This document shows, in pieces, positions 1-6,810 of a DNA stretch of 64,000 bases (its first letter is position 1; each line of letters opens with the position of its first letter). The DNA is from Streptomyces bauhiniae. Its GTDB lineage: Bacteria > Actinomycetota > Actinomycetes > Streptomycetales > Streptomycetaceae. Both the position numbers and the translations under genes were made by a program. The notes beneath the pieces are model-generated. The model saw only the letters and a list, made by a program, of their open reading frames with translations, was not told where the DNA came from and did not search any database. Location: assembly GCF_004784475.1 (NCBI RefSeq), contig NZ_SRRT01000013.1, forward strand, positions 19,891 through 83,890. Reading direction: 5' to 3'.

Positions 1-208
1 TCTGCTCGACCACGGGGAGGTCCTGGCCGTCGACCTCGGCGGAGAGCTTGACGGTGCCGGTGCTGGCGTCGGCGATGCCCGCCGGGCTGCTGTCCTGGAC
101 CTGGGCGCGGGCGGCCTTTTCCAGCGCGTCGCGCTGCGCGGGCGGCATCCGGTCCAGCAGGTTGACGACCTGGCTGTTTCTGGTCGGGGTCTCGGTGGGG
201 TGGGTCAT
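1..208 (-). CDS. Unknown protein, N-terminal part only
   Basis: An ATG at 208 opens a leftward frame of 69 codons that leaves the window, so only the N-terminus is seen. It begins MTHPTETPTRNSQVVNLL and continues with a charged helical stretch (PPAQRDALEKAARAQVQD). A purine-rich ribosome-binding site (GGAAGGA) lies about a dozen bases upstream. There is no signal peptide or membrane segment in the visible part, and no family is recognised. It lies downstream of the membrane-protein operon but is separated from it by a strong hairpin, so it may be expressed independently or by read-through. The gene call is fairly secure from frame, start site and codon bias; its function is unknown. Confidence 0.6.
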   Translation of the reverse strand, partial: MTHPTETPTRNSQVVNLLDRMPPAQRDALEKAARAQVQDSSPAGIADASTGTVKLSAEVDGQDLPVVEQ

Positions 209-240
209 GATGGGCGTCAGTCCTTCCTTGTCGGGGGGAC

Positions 241-283
241 GGGGGCCCGGCCGGGTCGCGTCAACTTCTCCGGCCGGGCCCCC
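241..283. terminator. Hairpin terminator with 14-bp stem
   Basis: A perfect inverted repeat has arms GGGGGCCCGGCCGG (241-254) and CCGGCCGGGCCCCC (270-283) around a 15-nt loop. It lies in the gap after the leftward gene ending at 307 and before the one starting at 208. No T-run follows, as is usual for Streptomyces terminators. Confidence 0.75.
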
Positions 284-306
284 ACGTCGTGCGGGGCGGG
301 GTGGAA

Positions 307-564
307 CTACTTCTTCTTGCTGTCGTCCTTCTTCTTGGGCTTGCGCCGCAGGGCCTTGGCGGCTCCCTTGGCCGTGCCGGCCAGCGCCGCGGGGACGACG
401 GGCAGGGCCAGGACGGCGAGGAAGACGACCGCCGCGGCGATGGCCGTGTCCCGGCCGTCCCACCCGTAGCGGACGGGCAGGAGCCACAGGGTCGTGATCC
501 CGGCGGGGGCCGCGAGGATCAGCAGCGGCGGCAGGGTGCGCGGGGTCTTGGTCGTTGCGGTCAT
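307..564 (-). CDS. Small membrane protein, two transmembrane segments
   Basis: An 85-residue protein with two hydrophobic segments (about residues 11-29 and 41-63) and a strongly basic lysine-rich tail (RRKPKKKDDSKKK), so probably an inner-membrane protein with a cytoplasmic C-terminus. Its ATG at 564 overlaps the TGA of the upstream DUF2637-like gene by four bases (ATGA), implying translational coupling. Small membrane proteins beside DUF2637 proteins are common in actinobacterial mobile elements, where spread (Spd) proteins help plasmid transfer within mycelium. A role in spread is inference from context; no family is recognised from the sequence itself. Confidence 0.7.
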   Translation of the reverse strand: MTATTKTPRTLPPLLILAAPAGITTLWLLPVRYGWDGRDTAIAAAVVFLAVLALPVVPAALAGTAKGAAKALRRKPKKKDDSKKK

Positions 565-2159
565 GCGCTGATCTCCTCGGTCGTCTGGTCGGTCTCCTGC
601 TGGCGGGCCCGCTCGATCTCCTCGGCCATCGCCTCGGCGAAACCGGGTTCCGCCTCCAGCCGGGCGAGCAGCCGCTTGCCGTAGGAGCGGTGGATGCCGA
701 CGCGTTCCGCGAGCACGTACGGGGAGAAGAACCCGTTCCCGCTCCGCTTGCGCTTGTCGGTCGCGGCCTCGTACGCGAGTTCCCGGGCGACCTTGAAGGC
801 GGGTGCCACGAACTCGCTCAGGTCGCGTTCCGTCCCGGCACTCTTCGAGCCGTTCCCGGACCGTGCGGAGCCGTTCTCATCGGCCACCTTCGAGTCGTTC
901 CCGGACCGTGCGGAGCCGTTCCGTTCGCCGGGCTCCGCACCGTTCCCCGCCGGGGCACCAGAGGCCGATTCCCCTTGAGGGCACTGAATTTTTGGCCCTT
1001 CGGAACGCTTCTCGCCCGTGGCGGAACTGGACTGCGGCGGGAGCACGGGAACCCACTGGCCGCCCACGAAGGGCAGGCCCCGGAACTTCTGGGAACTGAG
1101 CCGCGCCTGAGCCTTCTCCTCCTCCTTGATCGCCCGGAACCGGAACTCCTCGGCACGGGCACGGGCCTCGTCGGCACGGGCCTGGGCGAGGTCTGCGGAA
1201 CGCTCGGCGGTCTCCGCCTCCAGCGCGACGGCCTCGGCGGAACGCTTCAGCGCTCGGCGCCGCAGCCAGCCCGTACGGGTGCGCGCCCGCTCCATCCGTG
1301 CCTCGGCCCGGCGCTGGCGGCGCACCCGCGCGGCCGTCGTGCCGGGCGTTCCGCCGTGGTGGGACTCCCATGCCTGGTCCCATGCCGCCTGCACGGTGAT
1401 CTTGCGGCGGTAGGGCGCGCGGATGCGCCAGGCGGTCAGGGAGACCATCGGGTGGGCGATCCACCGGGCGAGCTGCTCGCGCACCTCGGCGGCGGTACGG
1501 CCGCTCTGGGTGTGCTGGAGCAGCCCGACGACCATCTCGAAGGAGATGACGCCGGCGAGCGAGGCGAGAGCGTTGACCTGTCCGGCCGACACGGAAGGCG
1601 AGTGGAAGAGGTTGAGGCTGGCGGCCAGCAGCGCCGAGACGGCGGTCATCAGCCGGTAGCGGCCCGCCGGTGCTCCGCGCCGCACTGCCAGGATGGTCAG
1701 GGAGGCCGACGTCCAGGTCAGCCCCTCGACCACGCCGGGCACGATCCAGGAGCGCTCGCCCAGGTCGGCGCGCATGGCCTCGGCCTGGGCCGGCCACGCG
1801 ATCCACACGGACGCGACGATCAGCGCGGCGACGGCGGTGACCGCGACGATGACGGGCAGCGCGTGCAGCAGCGCCTTGCCGCGCGCCTTCCACTTCTGCA
1901 CGGCGTCCTTGCGGACGCGGGCCTTCTCGGCGCGGGCCTCCCGGCGCTTCTGCTGCCGCAGCTTCTCGCGCTTGCCCTCGACGCTGAGGCTGCGCTCCTC
2001 GACGTCGAGGTCGGCCAGGCGCTCGACCTTGTCGGCCTCGACCTCCGACGCCTTGGCCTCGGCGCCGGCCTTGCGCGCGGTGGCGCGGCCGACCTGGCGG
2101 CGCTCGCCGCGCGACATCAGGGGGGTGTCCTCGTCGGTTCGGGGTTCGGTCATGGTCAT
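561..2159 (-). CDS. DUF2637-like membrane protein, spread-protein candidate
   Basis: 532 residues. Residues 1-95 are charged and coiled-coil-like, rich in Arg/Glu/Lys. About 95-220 hold four hydrophobic segments with the DUF2637-type arrangement (a TM with W/P, then a gap, two short TMs, and an NLFHS motif). The rest is an alanine/arginine-rich cytoplasmic tail. Near the C-terminus is a low-complexity stretch (NGSARSGN twice) encoded by a 45-bp direct repeat at about 843-921. A final region (about 455-510) looks like a small helix-turn-helix (VLAERVGIHRSYGKRLLARL). DUF2637 proteins occur on Streptomyces plasmids and integrative elements beside transfer genes and are thought to act as Spd-like proteins. 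The gene is ATGA-coupled to both neighbours. A second protein of the same build is encoded at 42423-43853. Confidence 0.75.
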   Translation of the reverse strand: MTMTEPRTDEDTPLMSRGERRQVGRATARKAGAEAKASEVEADKVERLADLDVEERSLSVEGKREKLRQQKRREARAEKARVRKDAVQKWKARGKALLHALPVIVAVTAVAALIVASVWIAWPAQAEAMRADLGERSWIVPGVVEGLTWTSASLTILAVRRGAPAGRYRLMTAVSALLAASLNLFHSPSVSAGQVNALASLAGVISFEMVVGLLQHTQSGRTAAEVREQLARWIAHPMVSLTAWRIRAPYRRKITVQAAWDQAWESHHGGTPGTTAARVRRQRRAEARMERARTRTGWLRRRALKRSAEAVALEAETAERSADLAQARADEARARAEEFRFRAIKEEEKAQARLSSQKFRGLPFVGGQWVPVLPPQSSSATGEKRSEGPKIQCPQGESASGAPAGNGAEPGERNGSARSGNDSKVADENGSARSGNGSKSAGTERDLSEFVAPAFKVARELAYEAATDKRKRSGNGFFSPYVLAERVGIHRSYGKRLLARLEAEPGFAEAMAEEIERARQQETDQTTEEISA

Positions 2160-2332
2160 CGGGTGCGGGTCTCCTCGGCGCGGGGGGCGGCGTCGCGGGC
2201 GGGGGCGGTCGGGGTGTGCTGGCGGGCGAGGATCTGCGTGCAGCGGCCCTGTTCGTGGGCCTGGTCGCGGCTGGTGAGGCCGTGGGCGCGCAGGGCCTCG
2301 GCGGTCAGCGGGAGGGTGCAGCGGTTCCTCAT
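2156..2332 (-). CDS. Small unknown protein, 58 aa
   Basis: An ATG at 2332 overlaps the upstream stop (ATGA), and the TGA at 2156-2158 overlaps the ATG of the DUF2637-like gene, so the frame is locked between two coupled genes. The product begins MRNRCTLPLTAEALRAHG and is polar, rich in Ala, Arg and Thr, without membrane segments. Two cysteines (positions 5 and about 33) are present. No family is recognised. The call rests on the chain of overlaps and on codon bias rather than on homology. Confidence 0.6.
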   Translation of the reverse strand: MRNRCTLPLTAEALRAHGLTSRDQAHEQGRCTQILARQHTPTAPARDAAPRAEETRTR

Positions 2333-2592
2333 GTGCTCACCGCCCGGCGCATGGCGCTGCGTTCGGCGGCGGCGTTGATCCCGCGGCGGGCCATGAGGAC
2401 GACGGCGAGCGATCCGGCGACCAGCACCACGGCGGCCGCGACGACGATGACCGCGAGGGCGGCGGCGCCGACGACGATGACGAACAGCGGGATGACCAGG
2501 AAGAACAGGCCGGTGTGGAGCTCGTCCACGCGAACGAGGAACAGGCGGATGAAGGCGTTGACCGCCTCGATGGTGCGGGCGTCGATCTTCAC
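2329..2592 (-). CDS. Small membrane protein, 87 aa
   Basis: A GTG at 2592 (GTGA overlap with the preceding stop) opens an 87-residue frame starting VKIDARTIEAVNAFIRLF. Residues about 27-66 are one long or two short hydrophobic segments (LFFLVIPLFVIVV, then AVIVVAAAVVLVAGSLAVVL), followed by a basic C-terminus (MARRGINAAAERSAMRR). It is probably an inner-membrane protein of the same transfer/spread operon. Upstream in-frame codons were rejected because they lie inside the previous gene and lack a ribosome-binding site. Confidence 0.65.
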   Translation of the reverse strand: MKIDARTIEAVNAFIRLFLVRVDELHTGLFFLVIPLFVIVVGAAALAVIVVAAAVVLVAGSLAVVLMARRGINAAAERSAMRRAVST

Positions 2593-2894
2593 GCGGCCCA
2601 CCCCCGGGCGATCTCCTCGTCCAGGCCGTGGCCGGCGGCGGACTCCTCGGCGTGCTCCAGCTCGTCGACGACGGCGAGCAGCGCCGGGCGGGGGGCGGTG
2701 CGGCGGCGGGCGGTGATGGCGTCGGTGTCGCCCAGGTCCAGCAGGAGCATGGCGACGAACTCGACGCGGGCCCCGCGGGTGCGGGGGCCGTCGGCCGGGC
2801 GGCCCAGGAAGAAGGCTTCCGGCTGGCCGGTGAGGGTGGACAGCGCGTGCAGCGCGGCCCCGTACGGGGGTCGCTCGGCGGTGGTGGTGTTCAC
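2589..2894 (-). CDS. Unknown protein, first gene of leftward operon
   Basis: The GTG at 2894 is preceded by GAAGGA at good spacing and gives a 101-residue protein beginning VNTTTAERPPYGAALHAL. Residues 17-60 (LSTLTGQPEAFFLGRP, then VEFVAMLLLDLGD) look like a small helical domain reminiscent of helix-turn-helix proteins, but I cannot assign a family. It is the first gene of the coupled leftward run 2894 to 307. The upstream gap carries two HutC-type operators (3044-3059 and 3125-3140), so this operon is probably controlled by the divergently encoded GntR regulator. A longer frame reaching 3125 exists but would cross those operators. Confidence 0.65.
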   Translation of the reverse strand: MNTTTAERPPYGAALHALSTLTGQPEAFFLGRPADGPRTRGARVEFVAMLLLDLGDTDAITARRRTAPRPALLAVVDELEHAEESAAGHGLDEEIARGWAA

Positions 2895-3043
2895 GGTGTG
2901 GTCCTTCGGGGTCGGGTTTCGAGTGGGTCGTGCCGGGGGGCGGGGTGCCATCCCCGCGGGTGGTGCTGCGGGAGGACCGGGCACGGCGGGCCTTCCATCT
3001 GCACTGCTCAGGGGCGAATTGCATACCCCTTCTTTGCGACACA

Positions 3044-3059
3044 CATTGTGTAGACAATG
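3044..3059. promoter_or_regulatory. HutC/GntR-type operator, copy 1
   Basis: The sequence CATTGTGTAGACAATG is an inverted repeat (CATTGT / ACAATG) containing GT-N-TA-N-AC, the core seen in operators of the HutC branch of GntR repressors. It lies between the leftward operon start (2894) and the GntR gene (3168). A near-identical copy occurs 81 bases away. Confidence 0.8.
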
Positions 3060-3124
3060 CGTTGCCCGAGAAAGATCCTGCCCTCTCGCCACACCAGAGT
3101 CAAGCGCTTCGTGCACCCGACGCA

Positions 3125-3140
3125 CATTGAGTAGACAATG
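3125..3140. promoter_or_regulatory. HutC/GntR-type operator, copy 2
   Basis: CATTGAGTAGACAATG differs from copy 1 by one base. It ends 27 bases before the probable ATG of the GntR gene, so bound regulator could block its own promoter. An in-frame ATG at 3138 falls inside this operator and is therefore an unlikely start. Confidence 0.8.
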
Positions 3141-3167
3141 CGGAGAGCGACGGGTAGAACTAGGGGC

Positions 3168-4499
3168 ATGTCACCTAGTCAGAAGCCGCCTCCGCTCTAT
3201 GCGCGTATCGCGAATGACCTGCGCAAACGCATCGACGCGGGAGAATTCCCGGACGGCGCCCTCCCCACGGAGATGTCCCTCGCCGAGCAGCACAAGACCA
3301 CGCGCGTGACCGTGCGCAAGGGTCTGGACGTGCTGGTCCAGGAGGGCCGCATCTACGCGGACCGCCCGCGCGGCCACTTCGTCCGCGAGCGGCGCCCGAT
3401 GATCTACCGGCCGCAGCAGGAGTTCCGCAAGCGCCCGCTCAGCCCGCAGATGGACTCCTTCCTGACCGAGATGTCGGAGCTGGGCCGCGAGGCGTCCCAG
3501 ACGATCGAGGTCTCGGTGGTGCCGGCCCCGGACATCGTCCGCGAGCGCCTGAAGCTGGAGGAGGGCGAGCTCAACGTCGTGCGCAGCCGCGTGCGCTTCC
3601 TCGACGGCGAGGCGTACCTGACGAACGACAGCTACTACCCCCGCTCGCTGGTCCGCGACAGCGACGAGATCACCAACCCGGCCGACATCGCCCGCGGCGC
3701 GAACGTGGTCCTGGCCGAGATGGGCTACCGCCAGCGCCGCACCGTGCGCGAGTACGAGTGGCGGATGCCCAACCCCAAGGAGTCCGCCCGCCTGGGCATC
3801 CCGCCCGGGACCCCGGTCGCGGAGGAGATCGTCACCGGCTACACGGCCGCCGGGAAGCCCGTCCGGTGCGTGATCAACTGCCTGCCCGGCGACCGGATCA
3901 AGATGGTCCTGGAGGACGAGAGCCCCCGCCTCGGCAGCGAGCTGACCGTCGTCCCGGCCACCGCGGAGGACCTGGAGACCGTTACGGGCCTGTGGAAGCA
4001 GGCCGGCGACTGGCTCCGGGAGCGCGACATCGACCAGTGGCAGTACGAACCGCGCGTCGACCGCATCCGCCGCAACATCGAGGCGGGGGAGTGCTTCCTG
4101 GTCCTGGACGACGGGGTCGCGGTCGCCACGCTCACCCTGGACACCTTCGCCGACCCCGACTTCTGGTCCCCCGAGGAGAGCGCCGAAGAGGCCCTCTACC
4201 TCCACCGGATGGTGGTCCGGCGCGACGCCAGCGGCGAGGAGCTCGGCAGCGCCATGCTCGACTGGGCCAGCACCCGCGCGCAGGCCCGCGGCGCGAGATG
4301 GCTGCGGCTGGACGCCTGGCGCACCAACCAGGGGCTGCTCGACTACTACAGCGCGCGCGGCTTCGACCTCGTGCGCACCGTGACGGCGGACGGCCGCCAG
4401 TCCGGCGCCCTCTTCCAGCGGCCGGCCGGCGTCACGCTCGACGTCGGTCCGCTCCTCACCGACCCGGCCGACGCCCCAACCGGGGCCGGAGACAAATGA
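3168..4499 (+). CDS. GntR/HutC regulator fused to a GNAT acetyltransferase
   Basis: 443 residues from the ATG at 3168 (MSPSQKPPPLYARIANDL). Residues 8-72 are a GntR winged helix (IANDLRKRIDAGEFPDG, then LPTEMSLAEQHKTTRVTVRK). Residues about 85-252 are a UTRA ligand-binding domain of the HutC type. Residues about 258-412 are a complete GNAT fold with acetyl-CoA motif A (LHRMVVRRDASGEELGSAML, 345-364) and motif B (RLDAWRTNQGLLDYYSARGF, 380-399). Plasmid KorSA/KorA repressors are HutC-type GntR proteins that control transfer and spread genes, but they lack the acetyltransferase. The two upstream operators suggest it represses itself and the leftward operon. What the GNAT half acetylates is unknown; self-resistance, modulation of the regulator or a small-molecule substrate are all possible. 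Confidence 0.85.
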   Translation: MSPSQKPPPLYARIANDLRKRIDAGEFPDGALPTEMSLAEQHKTTRVTVRKGLDVLVQEGRIYADRPRGHFVRERRPMIYRPQQEFRKRPLSPQMDSFLTEMSELGREASQTIEVSVVPAPDIVRERLKLEEGELNVVRSRVRFLDGEAYLTNDSYYPRSLVRDSDEITNPADIARGANVVLAEMGYRQRRTVREYEWRMPNPKESARLGIPPGTPVAEEIVTGYTAAGKPVRCVINCLPGDRIKMVLEDESPRLGSELTVVPATAEDLETVTGLWKQAGDWLRERDIDQWQYEPRVDRIRRNIEAGECFLVLDDGVAVATLTLDTFADPDFWSPEESAEEALYLHRMVVRRDASGEELGSAMLDWASTRAQARGARWLRLDAWRTNQGLLDYYSARGFDLVRTVTADGRQSGALFQRPAGVTLDVGPLLTDPADAPTGAGDK

Positions 4500-4580
4500 C
4501 TTCGTGCCCCCGGCGACGCACCCGTTACGGTGCGTGTGGTCGGATAGAGGAACGGGGGGGCCCAAACCTCCCGAAACGCA

Positions 4581-4603
4581 ACAGGCCCCGTCACGGGGCC
4601 TGT
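4581..4603. terminator. Hairpin terminator after the GntR-GNAT gene
   Basis: Arms ACAGGCCCCG (4581-4590) and CGGGGCCTGT (4594-4603) with a three-base loop form a compact GC-rich hairpin 80 bases after the stop codon. Confidence 0.8.
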
Positions 4604-5078
4604 CGGTCCGCCGCCGGGGGGTCGAGACCCGGCGAGACGGCCGCACCTTGATCACGGGGAGGTGCGCTCGATGAGCGTACGGGTTCAGGCGATACCGCCG
4701 CAGCCTTCGAGCAGCGCCACGCCGACGCAGGCCCGACCACGCTCGGCCGCCGCCCGGCGCCCGCTCCGCCCCGTCCCGCCCCGCTGAACGTCTGATGGCC
4801 GCCCCGCCGAAGCGGAACGGCCATCACGTCGACTCGCCCAGAGTCAATGCCCCCGAGGGGGCGCAACCCGCACCCATCAGGTGGGGCCTCACCGGCGTGC
4901 TACCCACACGCCAGGAGCGCCAGGATAGACGCGGCCGTGCATCCTCAGCACGTCGATCACGCCGCTACCCCGCTATCTGGCCAAAGAGGCTCCCCGAAAT
5001 TCCTCAAAGGGAATCTCTCGTGCCACTCCAGCACCACCCGCCCATCCGGCCCGTCAACTCCGGCCGCGGAGCGGCCAC
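4604..5078. other. Noncoding region before the putative replication gene
   Basis: About 475 bases with no convincing gene: frames present are short, lack ribosome-binding sites and have no consistent codon bias. It contains a small hairpin (GCCCCC-GA-GGGGGC near 4850) and one less GC-rich patch (about 4995-5015, AAATTCCTCAAAGGGAA) that may hold the promoter of the gene at 5079. No iterons were seen here; they are inside the gene instead. Confidence 0.5.
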
Positions 5079-6770
5079 ATGACCGACGACGTCCCCTTCG
5101 ACGACGAGCACGAGGTCTACAGCTCCGACGCGCCGCCCCTGTTCACCATGGTCCCGGAGTGGATCACCTACTCCGACCTGAAGCCCGCCCAGCGCGACTT
5201 CTGGACCGTGCTCGCCAGCTGCGTGAACCACGATCGCCCGGACAACCGGGTCTGGCCCGCCGGCCCCGAGCTGGCCGACGCCATGAAGATCAAGAACCCC
5301 GACCAGCTGAAGCCCTACCGCGAGGCGCTCCAGTCCATCGGCGCGGTCGTGATCACTGAGAAGCGCTACGCCAACGGGATGCGCCGCCGGTACGTCTACG
5401 ACGTCCGGTACCACCCGCCCAAGGACTACACCGGGCCCCGCAACCGCCAGGAGTGGCTGGCCCGCCGCAAGGAACGGCTGGCGGCCGCCGCCGCTGCCGA
5501 GTCCGCCGACACGGCAGCGTTCGAGGCCACGAATCCCGACGAAACCGCAGGTCAGACCGGCACCCCTAAAAATAGAGGGACCGTTCCGCACGGCACCTCT
5601 AAAAATAGGGGGGCCGGAGCCCCTGAAAATGGCGGCGCCGGTGCCCCCGAAAATGGGGGTGCAAAACCAGACCAACATCAACCAGACCAACATCAACCAC
5701 AGACAGCGCCTTCAGCGCGTAGCGCTGGTGACGGCCGCAGGCCCACTACCGGTAGTAGCGCGCGCGAGCAGTCGAGCGGCTCCGCCGCGGCCGACGGCGC
5801 GAATGCGCCGAAGCGGAAGCCGGGTCGGTCTGGTGGGGAAGTGCTGGTGACGCCGGAGGTGCAGCTGGTCCTGGAGGCGTTCCCCGACGCCCTGCGCGAA
5901 GCCCTGCGCAGCACCGCCCGTACGGACCGGCCCAAGACCGTGATCAGTGCGATCGTGCAGCAGCTGGCCCAGGGCGATCTCGCCCAGGCCCGTAAGCTCG
6001 GCGCCCGGGTCGCCCGCCGCTGGGTGACCCACGGCTACACCAACCACTTCGCGGCCGGCACCCTGTCCAGCCCCGTCGGCGCGACCGTGGCCATGCTCAA
6101 GCCGGGCCCGTGCCCCGATCCCCGGTGCGAGGACGGCGAGTTCGAGGACGGCTCCCCGTGCCGCTCCTGCATCGAGCGGGACAAGGACTACCGGGCGGAC
6201 CGGGACCGCGAGCGCAAGGCGGCGGCCGCGGAGAAGAAGGCCGAGGCCCGGCGGCGGGCCTGCCCGCACTGCGAGTTCGACCGCGGGACCAACGGCGCGC
6301 CGTGCGCGGACTGCACCCGCACGATCGCCTCGACCGAGCGGGAGGCGGTCCAGCTCGTCGAGCGGGTCCTGGCCGAGCAGCAGGCGACGGTCGGCGACGA
6401 CCAGGCCGCGGCCGCGTTCCGCGCGTACGTGACCGGGGGCGTCGACCAGGCCCGTGCGGCGGCGGCCGCGCAGGGTGCCGACGCCCTGGGCCAGGCTCTC
6501 GCCGCGCGGGTCGCGGCCGACGGCTTCGCCCAGGAGTTCAAGCGGCTGCGCGAGCGCGGGGTCGAACAGGTCGCTCTTGCTGCACCTGCCGACCGCCCCG
6601 ACCCGCAACCCGAGGTCGGCATCCCCGCTCAAGCGATGTGGCAGGGCGACCGCTGCCCCGGCCACGACGGGACCGGCTGCGACTGGGACCGCCCGGCCGT
6701 CGGGTACGACGGCCTGTGCACCCGGTGCCGGGCCGTGCGCGTCCAGAGGGAACCCGCTCACATCAGCTGA
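5079..6770 (+). CDS. Putative replication initiator: winged helix plus zinc ribbons
   Basis: 563 residues. Residues about 20-110 resemble the winged-helix domain of phage replisome-organiser and plasmid initiator proteins (VPEWITYSDLKPAQRDFW, then LADAMKIKNPDQLKPYREAL). Residues 160-210 are low complexity, encoded by the repeats at 5559-5696. Residues about 260-330 form a second helical domain. The C-terminal third has three Cys-rich zinc-ribbon-like motifs (CPDPRCED with CRSC, CPHC with CADC, and CPGH with CTRC). Iterons inside the initiator gene are known from the pSLA2 type of Streptomyces linear plasmid, which is the main reason to suspect replication. A DNA-binding regulator remains possible: no helicase gene adjoins it, and the ribosome-binding site before the ATG is weak. 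Confidence 0.6.
   Translation: MTDDVPFDDEHEVYSSDAPPLFTMVPEWITYSDLKPAQRDFWTVLASCVNHDRPDNRVWPAGPELADAMKIKNPDQLKPYREALQSIGAVVITEKRYANGMRRRYVYDVRYHPPKDYTGPRNRQEWLARRKERLAAAAAAESADTAAFEATNPDETAGQTGTPKNRGTVPHGTSKNRGAGAPENGGAGAPENGGAKPDQHQPDQHQPQTAPSARSAGDGRRPTTGSSAREQSSGSAAADGANAPKRKPGRSGGEVLVTPEVQLVLEAFPDALREALRSTARTDRPKTVISAIVQQLAQGDLAQARKLGARVARRWVTHGYTNHFAAGTLSSPVGATVAMLKPGPCPDPRCEDGEFEDGSPCRSCIERDKDYRADRDRERKAAAAEKKAEARRRACPHCEFDRGTNGAPCADCTRTIASTEREAVQLVERVLAEQQATVGDDQAAAAFRAYVTGGVDQARAAAAAQGADALGQALAARVAADGFAQEFKRLRERGVEQVALAAPADRPDPQPEVGIPAQAMWQGDRCPGHDGTGCDWDRPAVGYDGLCTRCRAVRVQREPAHIS
5559..5663. repeat. Four 24-bp AT-cored pseudo-palindromic repeats (iteron candidates)
   Basis: Units start at 5559, 5592, 5616 and 5640; the last three are in direct tandem with 24-bp period and the first is offset by 33 bp (three helical turns). 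Each has a C-rich left arm, an AAAAT(A) core and a G-rich right arm (for example CACCCCTAAAAATAGAGGG). In the protein they encode eight-residue repeats such as GAPENGGA. Repeats that keep frame yet form dyads with AT cores fit initiator-binding sites or an unwinding element. Confidence 0.75.
5667..5696. repeat. 15-bp direct repeat, two tandem copies
   Basis: CCAGACCAACATCAA occurs at 5667-5681 and again at 5682-5696, immediately after the four AT-cored units and still inside the putative replication gene (encoding PDQHQ twice). It is notably less GC-rich than its surroundings. Confidence 0.75.
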
Positions 6771-6785
6771 ACCACCGACTCGGCT

Positions 6786-6808
6786 CCCGGGAGAACGCTC
6801 CTCCCGGG
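6786..6808. terminator. Hairpin terminator after the putative replication gene
   Basis: Perfect arms CCCGGGAG (6786-6793) and CTCCCGGG (6801-6808) around a 7-nt loop begin 16 bases after the stop codon. Confidence 0.65.
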
Positions 6809-6810
6809 GG

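Noticed and set aside
555..2378. A 607-codon rightward frame
   Set aside because: It is antisense to the leftward DUF2637-like operon; the amino-acid composition is that of a high-GC shadow frame and there is no ribosome-binding site or family.
3138..3167. An upstream ATG at 3138 for the GntR-GNAT gene
   Set aside because: It lies in the second operator and adds residues without similarity; the ATG at 3168 is better placed.
3171..4655. A 494-codon leftward frame
   Set aside because: It is antisense to the GntR-GNAT gene, whose domains are clear; its composition is a shadow of that gene.
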